Below, piece after piece: positions 48,383 to 57,506 of a stretch of 64,000 nucleotides of DNA. A model generated the notes under the pieces. That model saw nothing but the letters and a program-made list of their open reading frames with translations, did not search any database and had not been told where the DNA came from. How positions within the stretch are numbered: position 1 is the stretch's first letter; every line of letters begins with the position of its first letter. The DNA lies in assembly GCF_001563225.1 (NCBI RefSeq), contig NZ_CP014206.1, forward strand, positions 248,001 to 312,000, written 5' to 3'. A program made the translations under genes and the position numbers. Source of the stretch: Pseudodesulfovibrio indicus (GTDB taxonomy: Bacteria; Desulfobacterota; Desulfovibrionia; Desulfovibrionales; Desulfovibrionaceae).

Positions 48383-50677
48383 CTACTGCGGGAGGGTGAT
48401 GATGACCGAGGTCTCGCCGGGCTTCCAGGTTTCGACGTTGATGTCGCCGCCGTGGGTCCGGGCGATGAGCCGCGCGGAGTAGGTGCCGAGCCCGGAGCCG
48501 CGCGCGGTGCTGGAGGTGGAGTATTTGTCGAAGAAGGTATCGCGCACGGAGCACGGCACCTCGCCCTGGTTCCGGATGGTGATAGTCAGGTCCCGCTCCA
48601 GTTCGATGAGTACGGACACGGACCCGGATTCGGGCGAGGCCTGGATCGCGTTGACCATGAGGTTGGCGAGCATGGACCGGAAGAGTTCGGCGTCCGCGGA
48701 GATGACGGCCGAACCGGGGTTCGGCCCGCCGCGAGCCTCGATGCCCATGCTGATTCCTTTTTCGCGGATCTGGGGCAACGCCTCGGCCTTGATGTTTTCG
48801 AGCACGTCGAGGACGTCCACGGTGGTCCGCTCGAGGACGTAGGTCCCGCACTCCATCTTGTAGAGGTCCAACGACCGGTTGATGAGTTCGAGCATGGTCG
48901 CGCCCGCATTCTCGATGGTCTTGAGCATGGCCTCCTGCGGGGCGGACAGCCTGCCGATCTTGCGGATCTCCTCGGGCAGGCTGATGACCGCGCCGAGCGG
49001 GGTCTTGAGATCGTGGCGGGCCATGCGCTCCACGTCGTCGCGCAGGGCCTCGGCGAGCTTGCGATCGGTGATGTCGCGGCTGACGCCCTGCAACCCGATC
49101 CGTTCGCCCTCCTCGCTGAGCAGGGTGCCGAGGTGGGATTCGAGCCACACGGTGGAGCCGTCCGCGCAGATGAACTCCAGGTCCTCGGTGACCGAGGTGC
49201 CGGGTCCCTGCGGCCCGTCCGCGTCGTCGAGCACGCGCAGGGCGTCCTCGAATATGCGGCGCGAGGCCGGGGTCAGGAAATCGGTTATGGGGCGGCCGAG
49301 CACGTCGTACCGCTTGAACCCGCGCACGGCCTCGTCGGACGGGCTGACGTAGGTGAACCGGTAGTCGGCGTCCAGCCCCCAGATGATGTCGGTGACGTTC
49401 TCGGCCAGGAGCCGATATTGCTTTTCGCGCTGGCGCAGGGCCTCTTCCATGAGCTTGCGGTCGGTGATGTCCGTACCCACGCAGAGCAGCCCCGCGACGG
49501 TGCCGTCGCCGGCCTTGACCGAGTCGTTGGCCCAGGCGACCCAGACGATCTCCCCGTTCTTGCGGATGTTCATGGTCTCGTTGAACGGGTGGGCCGAGGG
49601 GTTGTTGAGCAGCCGGTCGAGGTAGCGGCGCATGGACTTGCCTTCCAGGCTCTTGCGCGAGACCAGGGTGCCGACCAGGGGCTTGCCGAGCAGTTCGCCC
49701 GGATCGTAGCCGTAGAAATCCTCGGCGTACTCGTTGCAGAAGACGATGTCGCCGTCCATGTTGATACGCAGGATGATCGACTTGGCGTTGTGGACCAGCT
49801 GGTAGTACCGCTCCCGGTCCTTGAGGCGGCCGAGGATCATGGCGACCACGGCCCACAGTGAGGCGGGAATGAGGATGGTGGCCACGCCGCCGCCGAAGAG
49901 GATCGCGGCGCTGTAGGGCGAGCCGCCCCAGCCGCCGCCGGGGGCAGCGGCCAGCACCCATTCGCCGGACGGCACGCGGATGGTCTGGACCATGGGGACC
50001 ATGTCGAAGACCACGGGGTCGCCCGCCAGCACGGTCTCGGTGGCCAGGAGTCCGCCGTCCCGGACGGCCAGGATCACGTCGTTTCCGCTCAGGCCGATGC
50101 CCGCATTGCGGAAAAAGGCGGCGCCGTCGATCCTGACGCAGACCAACCCCCAGTACCCGTCACTCCCCTTCCCGCCCGACGGATGGACCGGGGCCAGGAT
50201 GGTGATCTCCTCGACGCCGTGGGAGTGCTGCTCCTGGGCGAGGATCTGGCGCTGTCCGGTCTCCTTGGCGCGCTGCACCAGGGTCCGCAGGGCCACCGGT
50301 CCCACCTTGGACAGGTCGCGGCCCAGGACCTTGCCATCCGTGGGCCGGGGAAAGATACGGGTGACGACGTCGTTCCTGGCGAGCATCAGGGAGCGCACGG
50401 CGGGGACATCGGCCATCAGGGACCCGGCCAGGACCTCGAACTCGGCCCGGCTCGGCTCGGGGTTGACCTTGAGGAACGCCTCCATGGAGCCGATCAGGTG
50501 GACGCTCGCGCCCAGTGAGGCCTCCAGGGTCGCCCTGGTCTCGTTGAGCACCTGCAACACCCTGGCGTGATTCTTTTGGGCGTGGTTGTCCAGGTCCGCC
50601 CGGTAGCCGATATAGACCATCGCCGCGACCATCAGGCCGATGAGCGGGGGAATCAGGTAGGTAATGCGCTTGAGCAT
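48383..50677 (-). CDS. CHASE-PAS-PAS sensor histidine kinase
   Basis: 764 residues. Membrane helix at 5-25, periplasmic CHASE-type sensor (about 30-255, with VPAVRSLMLARNDVVTRIFP and VLGRDLSKVG), second membrane helix near 260-285, then PAS domains at about 300-415 and 425-540. HisKA has H-box ARHDLKTPLGAVI, and HATPase_c has N-box ANLMVNAIQAS and GSGLGTYSARLIA. The G1 box is weak (TIRNQGEVP). Start 50677 (MLKRITYLIPP) places the first helix at the N-terminus. No response regulator adjacent. Confidence 0.9.
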   Translation of the reverse strand: MLKRITYLIPPLIGLMVAAMVYIGYRADLDNHAQKNHARVLQVLNETRATLEASLGASVHLIGSMEAFLKVNPEPSRAEFEVLAGSLMADVPAVRSLMLARNDVVTRIFPRPTDGKVLGRDLSKVGPVALRTLVQRAKETGQRQILAQEQHSHGVEEITILAPVHPSGGKGSDGYWGLVCVRIDGAAFFRNAGIGLSGNDVILAVRDGGLLATETVLAGDPVVFDMVPMVQTIRVPSGEWVLAAAPGGGWGGSPYSAAILFGGGVATILIPASLWAVVAMILGRLKDRERYYQLVHNAKSIILRINMDGDIVFCNEYAEDFYGYDPGELLGKPLVGTLVSRKSLEGKSMRRYLDRLLNNPSAHPFNETMNIRKNGEIVWVAWANDSVKAGDGTVAGLLCVGTDITDRKLMEEALRQREKQYRLLAENVTDIIWGLDADYRFTYVSPSDEAVRGFKRYDVLGRPITDFLTPASRRIFEDALRVLDDADGPQGPGTSVTEDLEFICADGSTVWLESHLGTLLSEEGERIGLQGVSRDITDRKLAEALRDDVERMARHDLKTPLGAVISLPEEIRKIGRLSAPQEAMLKTIENAGATMLELINRSLDLYKMECGTYVLERTTVDVLDVLENIKAEALPQIREKGISMGIEARGGPNPGSAVISADAELFRSMLANLMVNAIQASPESGSVSVLIELERDLTITIRNQGEVPCSVRDTFFDKYSTSSTARGSGLGTYSARLIARTHGGDINVETWKPGETSVIITLPQ

Positions 50678-50774
50678 GGTGACGTCCGTTACAACGGCCG
50701 GGCGGGCGCCGCGTTTCGGCGACCATAGCAAAAGCGCGCCCAAAGTGGAACGGCTTCCCGACGTTCTGTTCAGC

Positions 50775-51563
50775 TTAACGGATGCGCGTCACACCGGCCG
50801 CGAAGGTGCCGGGGGTCATGCCCATGACCTTGCGAAAGCAGCGGGTCATGTGGCTCTGGTCCGAGAAACCGGCCTCGGCCGCGCAGCGGGCCAGCTCCAG
50901 GCCCTGGCGGATGCATTCCTTGGCCCGCTGCACGCGCTGGAGAATCTGGTACTCGTGGGGCGGCATGCCCACAGCGGCGGCAAAGGCGCGGTTCAGCCTG
51001 CACGGGCTCAGTCCGGCCATGTCCGCGAGGGCTTCCAGGGGGAGGTCTTCCGCGCAGTTGGATTCCAGCCGCCGGCGGACCTGGGCGATGCGCTCCGGCT
51101 CGGACGGAGGACCTGATTGGGGTGGGCCGGAACCGCAAAGCGGCTCCATGACCGCCAGCAGCGCCCCCTGCCGCTCCAGCAGGGACGCGCCGCCCCCGGC
51201 CAATTCCGACAGGTGGAGGACCGCGCCGAACCGGACCGGGTCGTCCACGATCATCGGCCCCGGCACATCCGGGACCAGCCCGCCCCGCTCGAAGCAGGCC
51301 GGGGGAATGGAGATCGCGACATACTCGCTGGGCGGACCGGCGCAGGTGTGGGGCAGCCCGGCGGGGAGGACCAGCACGTTCCCGGCCCCGGCCTCGCAAC
51401 GAGCTCCCGCGCACGACACGATCCGCACGCCGGACAGGACCGCGCACACGCACACGGACCGGTGGGCGTGGCGCGCCCCGGTGGGCGGCGGTCCCGCGTG
51501 GCGGACCACGCCGACGCCGTCCAGGCCGGGGATTTCACGGAATGTCGTGGATTCGTCAGCCAA
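50775..51563 (-). CDS. AraC family transcriptional regulator
   Basis: 262 residues. N-terminal cupin-like ligand domain (HAHRSVCVCAVLSG, PAGLPHTC), C-terminal double helix-turn-helix: PLEALADMAGLSPCRLNRAF and CAAEAGFSDQSHMTRCFRKVMGMTPG. The start is a TTG at 51563 with GGAGG upstream; no ATG fits. Ten bases after the cupin gene, so the two form an operon. It may sense the product or substrate linked to the cupin protein. Confidence 0.88.
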   Translation of the reverse strand: MADESTTFREIPGLDGVGVVRHAGPPPTGARHAHRSVCVCAVLSGVRIVSCAGARCEAGAGNVLVLPAGLPHTCAGPPSEYVAISIPPACFERGGLVPDVPGPMIVDDPVRFGAVLHLSELAGGGASLLERQGALLAVMEPLCGSGPPQSGPPSEPERIAQVRRRLESNCAEDLPLEALADMAGLSPCRLNRAFAAAVGMPPHEYQILQRVQRAKECIRQGLELARCAAEAGFSDQSHMTRCFRKVMGMTPGTFAAGVTRIR

Positions 51564-51573
51564 GGGTCCTCCG

Positions 51574-51957
51574 TCAGAGCAGCGCGGGCACGAACTTGGC
51601 CAAAAGACGAAGCCCGTCCTTTCCGGCCCGCACGCTATGGGGCGCGTTTTCCGGCATGACCGCGGCCACGCCCGGCCCGTAGGCGATGGAGCGCCCGTCG
51701 AGCACGCACACGCCCTCGCCCGCGGCCACCTCGTGCAGCTCCCAGTTGGCCGCATGGACATGGTCGCCGATCTCCGCGCCCGGTTCCAGCCGGACAAGAT
51801 GGGCGCTGAACCGTCCTCCGGTCTCGGCCCCGGTGATCAGATGCTTGAGGGAAACCCCGGCAAAGGCCGGATGGGCGTTCCACTCCAGGTCCTCGGCGGT
51901 CTTTGCCGCGCCCCCCGCCACCACGGTTCCCGTATCAAAACTGTCGAATATCAGCAT
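51574..51957 (-). CDS. Cupin-domain protein
   Basis: 127 residues, single small beta-barrel. Metal-binding motif 1 HVHAANWELHEV (HxH ... E) with the barrel text GVCVLDGRSIAYGPGVAAVMPENAPHSV. AAAGGAGG precedes the ATG. Small ligand or metal-binding protein; reaction unknown. Upstream partner of the AraC gene. Confidence 0.88.
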   Translation of the reverse strand: MLIFDSFDTGTVVAGGAAKTAEDLEWNAHPAFAGVSLKHLITGAETGGRFSAHLVRLEPGAEIGDHVHAANWELHEVAAGEGVCVLDGRSIAYGPGVAAVMPENAPHSVRAGKDGLRLLAKFVPALL

Positions 51958-52023
51958 GATGCCTCCTTTGTTTTCAAGGAGGATACGGCAGCGGACCGCG
52001 GCCGGTCTTGCACGTTCTTGCCC

Positions 52024-52797
52024 CTAACCCGCCGGACCGTTCTCCTCGACTTCGAGGATGAACGCCTCCACCAGGGTCTCGTCCAGGGCGGTCCCGGCCA
52101 AATCCCGCAGGATGGCGAAGGCGGCCTCGCGGGAACGGCCCTTCTGGTAGGGGCGGTCCGTGGTCATGGCGTCGAAATAGTCCACCACGCAGAGGATGCG
52201 CGCGCCGAGCGGGATGGCGTCGCCGGACAGCCCCCGCGGATAACCCGAGCCGTCCAGCCGCTCGTGGTGGGCATAGACGTATTCCAGGGCCGGGCCGAGG
52301 AAGTCCAGGTCCTTGAGGATGTCGCGGCCCCACTCCGGGTGGCGGTGGATCTCCTCCACCATGTCCTCGCTCAAGGGGGTGTCCTCGCTGCTGAAGACCC
52401 GGTCGCTGAACCCGATCTTGCCGATGTCGTGCAGAGTCCCGGCGATACGGATGCGCTCCACCTCGTCGGCGGGCAGCTTGAGCCGCTGGGCCAGCCGCCG
52501 GGCATACACGCCCACGCGCTCGCCGTGGCCCTCGGTATAGGCGTCGCGCGCGCCCAGGGCGTGGACGACCGAGGTGATGGTGTTCACCGTGTCGCGCCGA
52601 ATCTTGGCCAGGAGCTCTTCCAGCCGATCCTCCCGGGCCTCCAGCCGGACGAGCATCACGGCCATGGCCTCGGCCAGTTCCTGGATGGCCGGGTCGTACT
52701 CCGGCCCGGTCAGCCGGTGAATCTCGTCCGTGTGGCTTCCCGAGGTGATGGCCCGGATGGCCCGCAGCAGTTCTTCCTGCCCCCTGAGCCCGGCCAT
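52024..52797 (-). CDS. HD-GYP domain protein (cyclic-di-GMP phosphodiesterase family)
   Basis: 257 residues. The N-terminal helical region lacks a receiver. The HD-GYP domain (about 85-245) has HGERVGVYARRLAQRL, LHDIGKIGFSD, HPEWGRDIL, and HHERLDGSGYPRGLSG, keeping the HD metal residues and the GYP signature. It probably degrades cyclic-di-GMP. One base separates it from the upstream NmrA-like gene, so the two are co-transcribed. Confidence 0.93.
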   Translation of the reverse strand: MAGLRGQEELLRAIRAITSGSHTDEIHRLTGPEYDPAIQELAEAMAVMLVRLEAREDRLEELLAKIRRDTVNTITSVVHALGARDAYTEGHGERVGVYARRLAQRLKLPADEVERIRIAGTLHDIGKIGFSDRVFSSEDTPLSEDMVEEIHRHPEWGRDILKDLDFLGPALEYVYAHHERLDGSGYPRGLSGDAIPLGARILCVVDYFDAMTTDRPYQKGRSREAAFAILRDLAGTALDETLVEAFILEVEENGPAG

Positions 52798-52798
52798 G

Positions 52799-53659
52799 CT
52801 ACTTCCAGGCGGCCGCGCTCTCGGCGGCGAAGTCCGCGAAGGTCCGCGCCGGAGCGCCGGTCAGGTACTCCACGGCCTGGGTCACGTTGCCCAGCATGCC
52901 GAGCTTGACCACCCGGCTCAGGGACACGAGCATGTTCCGGTTCCATTCGGGCACGCCCGCCTGGTCCAGCCCCTGGATGAACGTCTCCTCGTCCACGGGG
53001 GTGTAGGCCACCTTAACGCCCGCCGCCTCGGAGATGGTCTCGGCCACCTCGGCCAGGGTCAGCCCCCTGGGCCCGGTCAGGGCGTAGAACCCGTCCTCGA
53101 ACCCGGCGCTGTCGAGCAGCAGCCGGGCGGCGCAGGCCGCGATGTCGCGCACGTCGATGTAGCTGACCTTGTATTCCTCCTCGGGCAGGGCGATGACCCC
53201 GGACCGGATCATGGGGGCCATGAAGGTGCTGAAATTCTGCATGAAGGTGTTGGGCCGCAGCACGGTGAAGGGAATCTTGGAATCCTCCACGAACTGGTCC
53301 ACCATGCCGTGCTCCCTCCCCAGCCGCCAGTGGGCGTCCGAGGACGCGCCGTAGGCCGACGAGCGGACGATGTACTTGATGCCCGCCTTCCTGGCCGCAT
53401 CCACGGCCACCCTGCCGTAGCGGGCCAGCCGCTCGTGCAGCGGAAGGACCAGGAACATGCGGTCGCACCCCTCCATGGCCCGCTCCATGGAGTCGAGGTC
53501 GCCGAAGTCGCACACGCGCGGCTCCACGCAATCCCCGGCCAGGGAGGCGCCCTTTTCCGGGGAATGGACCCCGGCCACGACCTCCGCCTTGTCTCCCAGC
53601 GTATCGATCAGGGCCGAGCCGATGTTTCCGGCCGCGCCCGCTATGAATATCCTGCCCAT
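52799..53659 (-). CDS. NmrA-like NAD(P)-binding protein
   Basis: 286 residues, atypical short-chain dehydrogenase. Dinucleotide motif IFIAGAAGNIGSALIDTLG at the start, then GIKYIVRSSAYGAS and FTVLRPNTFMQNF typical of NmrA/quinone oxidoreductase-2-like proteins. Tyr/Lys catalysis is not obvious, so it may be a redox sensor rather than an enzyme. GGAGAG precedes ATG 53659. Forms an operon with the HD-GYP gene. Confidence 0.88.
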   Translation of the reverse strand: MGRIFIAGAAGNIGSALIDTLGDKAEVVAGVHSPEKGASLAGDCVEPRVCDFGDLDSMERAMEGCDRMFLVLPLHERLARYGRVAVDAARKAGIKYIVRSSAYGASSDAHWRLGREHGMVDQFVEDSKIPFTVLRPNTFMQNFSTFMAPMIRSGVIALPEEEYKVSYIDVRDIAACAARLLLDSAGFEDGFYALTGPRGLTLAEVAETISEAAGVKVAYTPVDEETFIQGLDQAGVPEWNRNMLVSLSRVVKLGMLGNVTQAVEYLTGAPARTFADFAAESAAAWK

Positions 53660-53800
53660 GAAAGCTCTCCTTCCCCCGCAGTTCCGGGGGGTTGTTCGCA
53701 TTGACCACAGCACGCTACACGAAGATGCCGTGGAAAGGCAAACCCCTGCCCGCCCTCCGACCATTCCCCGACCCGATTCGACCACTGGCCGAAAGGAGGG

Positions 53801-53817
53801 TTGCGCCTTTGGCGCAA
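53801..53817. promoter_or_regulatory. Inverted repeat upstream of the hyuA-like gene
   Basis: TTGCGCC-TTT-GGCGCAA, perfect 7-bp arms, 45 bp before the hyuA ATG in the 202-bp divergent region. Candidate operator; regulator unknown. Confidence 0.4.
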
Positions 53818-53861
53818 GGGGTGCAAAATCGCCCCTAGCCTGTAAAAACACCGGAGTCGCA

Positions 53862-55577
53862 ATGCTGCTTGGAATCGACGTGGGCGGGACCCACACGGAC
53901 GCGGTCGCCCTGGACCTCAGGGGCGGGGTTTCCGTGGCCGCCTCCTGCAAGGTCCCCACCCGCCATCACGACCTGCTCTCTTCCGTCACCGAGGCGCTGA
54001 CGGCAATCCTCGCCCAGGTGGATGCCGGCGAGGTCGCCCAGCTGAACCTGTCCACCACCCTGTCCACCAACGCCATCGTCCAGGGCAAGACCGAGGACGT
54101 GGGCGTCATCGTCTCCGCAGGGCCGGGCATCGACCCGCACAACTTCATGCCCTGCAAGGACTTCCACGTCATCGACGGGTCCATCGACCACCGGGGCAAC
54201 GAGGTCCGCGCGCTGAGCTCCCGGCAACTGGCCGAGGCCGTGGACCGCTGCCGCGAGAACGAGGTGCGGGTATTCGCCGCGGTGTCCAAGTTCTCCACCC
54301 GCAACCCGCGCCACGAGAACATGATCCGCCGCACCGTGTGCAACTGCAAGTCCGTGGACGTCTGCGAGCACGCGGACTTCGTCACCCTCGGCCACCAGCT
54401 GGGCGGGGCGCTCAATTTTCCGCGGCGGGTGGCCACGGCCTACTTCAACTGCGCGGTCTGGCGGCTCTACAACCAATTCGCCACCGCCGTGGAAAAGGCG
54501 CTGGACGAGATGGGACTGGGCCACGTCAAGGTCAACGTGCTCAAGGCCGACGGCGGGACCATGCCCCTGCCCCAGTCCCGGACCATGCCCGTGCAGTCCA
54601 TCTTTTCCGGCCCGGCCGCCTCGGTCATGGGCATCATCGCCCTGACCGACATCTTCCACGACTCGGTCATCCTCGACATCGGCGGCACCACCACCGACAT
54701 CGCGGTCTTTGCCGACGGCGCGCCGCTCATCGAGCGCGAGGGCATCGACATCGGCTCGCACCCCACCCTGGTCTCGGCCCTGAAGGTCCACTCCATCGGC
54801 GTGGGCGGCGACTCCGCCATCTCGGTCATCGGCTCCGGCGACGGGGCCGAGGTGCGCGTCGGTCCCAACCGGCTCGGTCCGTCCGTCTGCCTGGGCGGCG
54901 AGCGCGTCACCCTGACCGACGCCCTCAACTTCGAGACCATCTGCGCCGTGGGCGACGCCGAGAAGTCCAGACAGGCCATGGAAACCTTTGCCGCGACCCA
55001 CGGCATGACCGGCGCAACCCTGGCGCGCAGGGCCATCGATGGCGCGTCGGACGCCATCCACGAAGCCACCCGCTCCCTGGTGGACGAGATCAACTCCAAG
55101 CCGGTCTACACCATCCACGAACTCATCGAGGGCAAGAAGATCGTGCCCAAGAAGGTCTACCTCATGGGCGGCCCGGCCCAGGCCCTGAAGGCCGAACTCT
55201 TCCGCCGGTTTCAGCTCTCCACCGAGGTGCCGGAGAACTACGACGTGGCCAACGCCATCGGCGCGGCCCTGACCCGGACCACCTGGGAGCTCGAACTCTT
55301 TGCCGACACCCAGCGGCACGTCCTGTTCATCCCCACCCTCTCCTACCGCGAGAACGTGCCCTCCGGGTACTCCCTGGACGACGCCAGGAAGGACGCGGTC
55401 AACCAGCTGACCATGCAGCTCGGCTCCATGGGCGTGTTCCTGCAACCCGAGGACGCCCAGATCACCCACGCCTCCAGCTTCAACATGGTCGAGGGATACG
55501 ACGAGGTGGGCAAGAACATCCGCGTCAAATGCCAGGTCCGGCCCGGCGTGGTCAAAACCTTCGGGGAGGGCCGCTAA
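53862..55577 (+). CDS. Hydantoinase/oxoprolinase (HyuA-type) family protein
   Basis: 571 residues, ATP-dependent actin-fold amidohydrolase family. N-terminal GIDVGGTHTDAVALDLRGG, LSTTLSTNAIVQGK, central VILDIGGTTTDIAVF and GVGGDSAISVIGSG. Hydantoinase A enzymes open imide or lactam rings with ATP, usually with a HyuB partner. No HyuB is present here. ATG 53862 has CGGAG upstream. First gene of the accessory cluster and divergent from the NmrA-like gene. Substrate unknown. Confidence 0.9.
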   Translation: MLLGIDVGGTHTDAVALDLRGGVSVAASCKVPTRHHDLLSSVTEALTAILAQVDAGEVAQLNLSTTLSTNAIVQGKTEDVGVIVSAGPGIDPHNFMPCKDFHVIDGSIDHRGNEVRALSSRQLAEAVDRCRENEVRVFAAVSKFSTRNPRHENMIRRTVCNCKSVDVCEHADFVTLGHQLGGALNFPRRVATAYFNCAVWRLYNQFATAVEKALDEMGLGHVKVNVLKADGGTMPLPQSRTMPVQSIFSGPAASVMGIIALTDIFHDSVILDIGGTTTDIAVFADGAPLIEREGIDIGSHPTLVSALKVHSIGVGGDSAISVIGSGDGAEVRVGPNRLGPSVCLGGERVTLTDALNFETICAVGDAEKSRQAMETFAATHGMTGATLARRAIDGASDAIHEATRSLVDEINSKPVYTIHELIEGKKIVPKKVYLMGGPAQALKAELFRRFQLSTEVPENYDVANAIGAALTRTTWELELFADTQRHVLFIPTLSYRENVPSGYSLDDARKDAVNQLTMQLGSMGVFLQPEDAQITHASSFNMVEGYDEVGKNIRVKCQVRPGVVKTFGEGR

Positions 55578-55585
55578 GCCATGCT
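55575..55585 (+). repeat. 11-bp direct repeat, left copy
   Basis: TAAGCCATGCT, holding the hyuA stop and the start of the inserted gene. The identical right copy is at 56133-56143, 558 bp away. Confidence 0.9.
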
Positions 55586-56135
55586 TATTGAAATTGCAGT
55601 TCCGGCAGGAGTTGCCACTTTTATATCGGGAATCTTTTTATTCATAATTAAAAGGGTTACCGAATCAACAATTTCAGAACATATCAAGCAAGAATTTGAG
55701 ATAGAGAGGCATCGCTTGAATCGTTACGAAGATGTTCACTATCAAACAATTCGCAACTTATGGGAAATGCTATGTGATCTAAACCAATGTGTTGACGATT
55801 TATGGGACAACGCCTCAATCCAAAATCTGAGAGTTTTTTCTTCTAAATTGCGCAAAGCAAATCTGGCTCTTAGAAAGGCGGGTCCTATTTTACACACTGA
55901 CAGTTATCATCAGATTCAAAATGTCCTCACCCATTTCACTCGTTATTTTGAAGGGAAAGACTCCTTAATCTTACTTAGAGAAAGCGAAATTGATAATGTT
56001 GATTCCAACCATTTCAACGATCGCATCAGAAACATTATTAATGTCAATTTCGGAACACGAAACAGGTTAAATCAAGTTTTAGATTCTTTATTGGAAGAAT
56101 ATCGTCACATTCTCAACCCAAGAGTTGGGAGTTAA
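55581..56135 (+). CDS. AT-rich unknown protein with N-terminal membrane helix, inserted in the operon
   Basis: 184 residues, not recognised. The N-terminus is hydrophobic (VPAGVATFISGIFLFIIKRV, about 7-26), followed by a charged helical region (HIKQEFEIERHRLNRYEDVH) and a further all-helical body. GC is far below the flanking genes, with AAA/TTT-rich codons, so it is foreign. It starts 3 bp after the hyuA stop and ends 3 bp before the HDAC-like start. It uses the GGGGAGGG ribosome site that would have served the HDAC-like gene. Membrane-anchored helical proteins of this kind occur as phage-defence or accessory cargo, but I have no direct evidence for a function. Confidence 0.75.
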   Translation: MLIEIAVPAGVATFISGIFLFIIKRVTESTISEHIKQEFEIERHRLNRYEDVHYQTIRNLWEMLCDLNQCVDDLWDNASIQNLRVFSSKLRKANLALRKAGPILHTDSYHQIQNVLTHFTRYFEGKDSLILLRESEIDNVDSNHFNDRIRNIINVNFGTRNRLNQVLDSLLEEYRHILNPRVGS

Positions 56136-56143
56136 GCCATGCT
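56133..56143 (+). repeat. 11-bp direct repeat, right copy
   Basis: TAAGCCATGCT, holding the stop of the AT-rich gene and the start of the HDAC-like gene. Matches 55575-55585. Confidence 0.9.
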
Positions 56144-57473
56144 CAAATCCAACAAGACCCTCGGCATCATCTTCTTCCCGGCCTTTGACTGGGCCATCTC
56201 CCCCACCCACCCCGAGCGCCAGGAGCGGCTCCTCTACACCCAGGACCAGCTGCGCGAGGAGGGGCTCTTCGACATCGAGGGCGTGGGCGAATACAAGCCC
56301 GACGTGGCCGCCGTGGAAGACGTGGAGCGCGTCCACTTCTGCTTCCCCGAGGTGGCCGCCGTGGCCACCCGATCGCACCTCATCTCCGCGGGCGGGGCCA
56401 TGAAGGCCGCCGACCTGGTCATGGAGGGCGAGCGGGACTGCGCCTTCGCCATGGTCCGGCCCCCCGGGCACCACGCCATGAAGGTCGTGCACGGCTCGCG
56501 CGGGTTCTGCACCATCAACATCGAAGCGGTCATGATCGAGCATATCCGCGAGAAGTACGGCCGCAAGCGCATCGCCATCGTGGACACCGACTGCCACCAC
56601 GGGGACGGCACCCAGGACGTCTACTGGCACGACCCGGACACCCTGTTCATCTCCCTGCACCAGGACGGGCGCACCCTGTACCCCGGCACCGGCTTCCCGC
56701 GCGAACTGGGCGGCCCCAACGCCATGGGCAGGACCATCAACATCCCCCTGCCGCCCAACACCTCGGACGAGGGGTTCCTCATGGCCGTGGAGCGCATCGT
56801 CCTGCCCATCCTCGAGGACTTCAAGCCGGACCTGGTCATCAACTCCGCCGGGCAGGACAACCACTTCACCGACCCGATCACCAACATGAACTTCTCGGCC
56901 CAGGGCTATGCGGCCATGAACGACATGCTCAAGCCGGACATCGCCGTGCTCGAAGGCGGCTACTCCATCCAGGGCGCGCTGCCCTACATCAACCTCGGCA
57001 TCTGCCTGGCCATGGCCGGGGTGGACTACTCCCACGTCCGCGAACCCAACTACAACGCCGAGCGCATCCGCCAGGACGCCCGGACCACCGCCTACATCGA
57101 GGAGCTCTGCAAGCAGCTCCCGGCCCTGTACTTCGATCCGCCGGAATTCGTGCCCAAGGACGACAGCCGCGTCGGCGTGATCTCCGGCAACACCTTCATC
57201 CGCCACAAGCAGATCTACTACGACACCGACGGCATCAACGAGGTGCAGCAGGAGTCCGTGACCCTGTGCAAGCAGTGCCGGGGGCTCTACAAGGTCGAGA
57301 CCCGCGCCGACTCCGGGCCGCTCTGCCTGGGCGTGGAGATCCCCATCGACGCCTGCCCGGAATGCCGCGCGCGCGGCTACCAGATGGTGGAGGACGCCCA
57401 GATCAAGGGGACCTACCGCTACATCCAGCTCATCAACCGGCTGGACAAGGAGTACGCTCGGTACGGATTCTGA
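56139..57473 (+). CDS. Histone deacetylase/acetylpolyamine amidohydrolase family protein with zinc-ribbon-like tail
   Basis: 444 residues. Arginase/deacetylase fold with active-site text VRPPGHHAM (106-114), DTDCHHGDGTQDVYW (149-163), DGRTLYPGTG, NSAGQDNH and VLEGGYSIQG, keeping the zinc ligands and the His pair. A C-terminal extension of ~70 residues has LCKQC and ACPEC, a possible zinc ribbon not found in standard members. It hydrolyses an N-acyl amide bond; acetylpolyamine or a cluster-specific amide are candidates. Its start now lies after an inserted gene. Confidence 0.9.
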   Translation: MLKSNKTLGIIFFPAFDWAISPTHPERQERLLYTQDQLREEGLFDIEGVGEYKPDVAAVEDVERVHFCFPEVAAVATRSHLISAGGAMKAADLVMEGERDCAFAMVRPPGHHAMKVVHGSRGFCTINIEAVMIEHIREKYGRKRIAIVDTDCHHGDGTQDVYWHDPDTLFISLHQDGRTLYPGTGFPRELGGPNAMGRTINIPLPPNTSDEGFLMAVERIVLPILEDFKPDLVINSAGQDNHFTDPITNMNFSAQGYAAMNDMLKPDIAVLEGGYSIQGALPYINLGICLAMAGVDYSHVREPNYNAERIRQDARTTAYIEELCKQLPALYFDPPEFVPKDDSRVGVISGNTFIRHKQIYYDTDGINEVQQESVTLCKQCRGLYKVETRADSGPLCLGVEIPIDACPECRARGYQMVEDAQIKGTYRYIQLINRLDKEYARYGF

Positions 57474-57506
57474 TCCCCGCGCCGACACAACCATCAACGG
57501 AGTATC

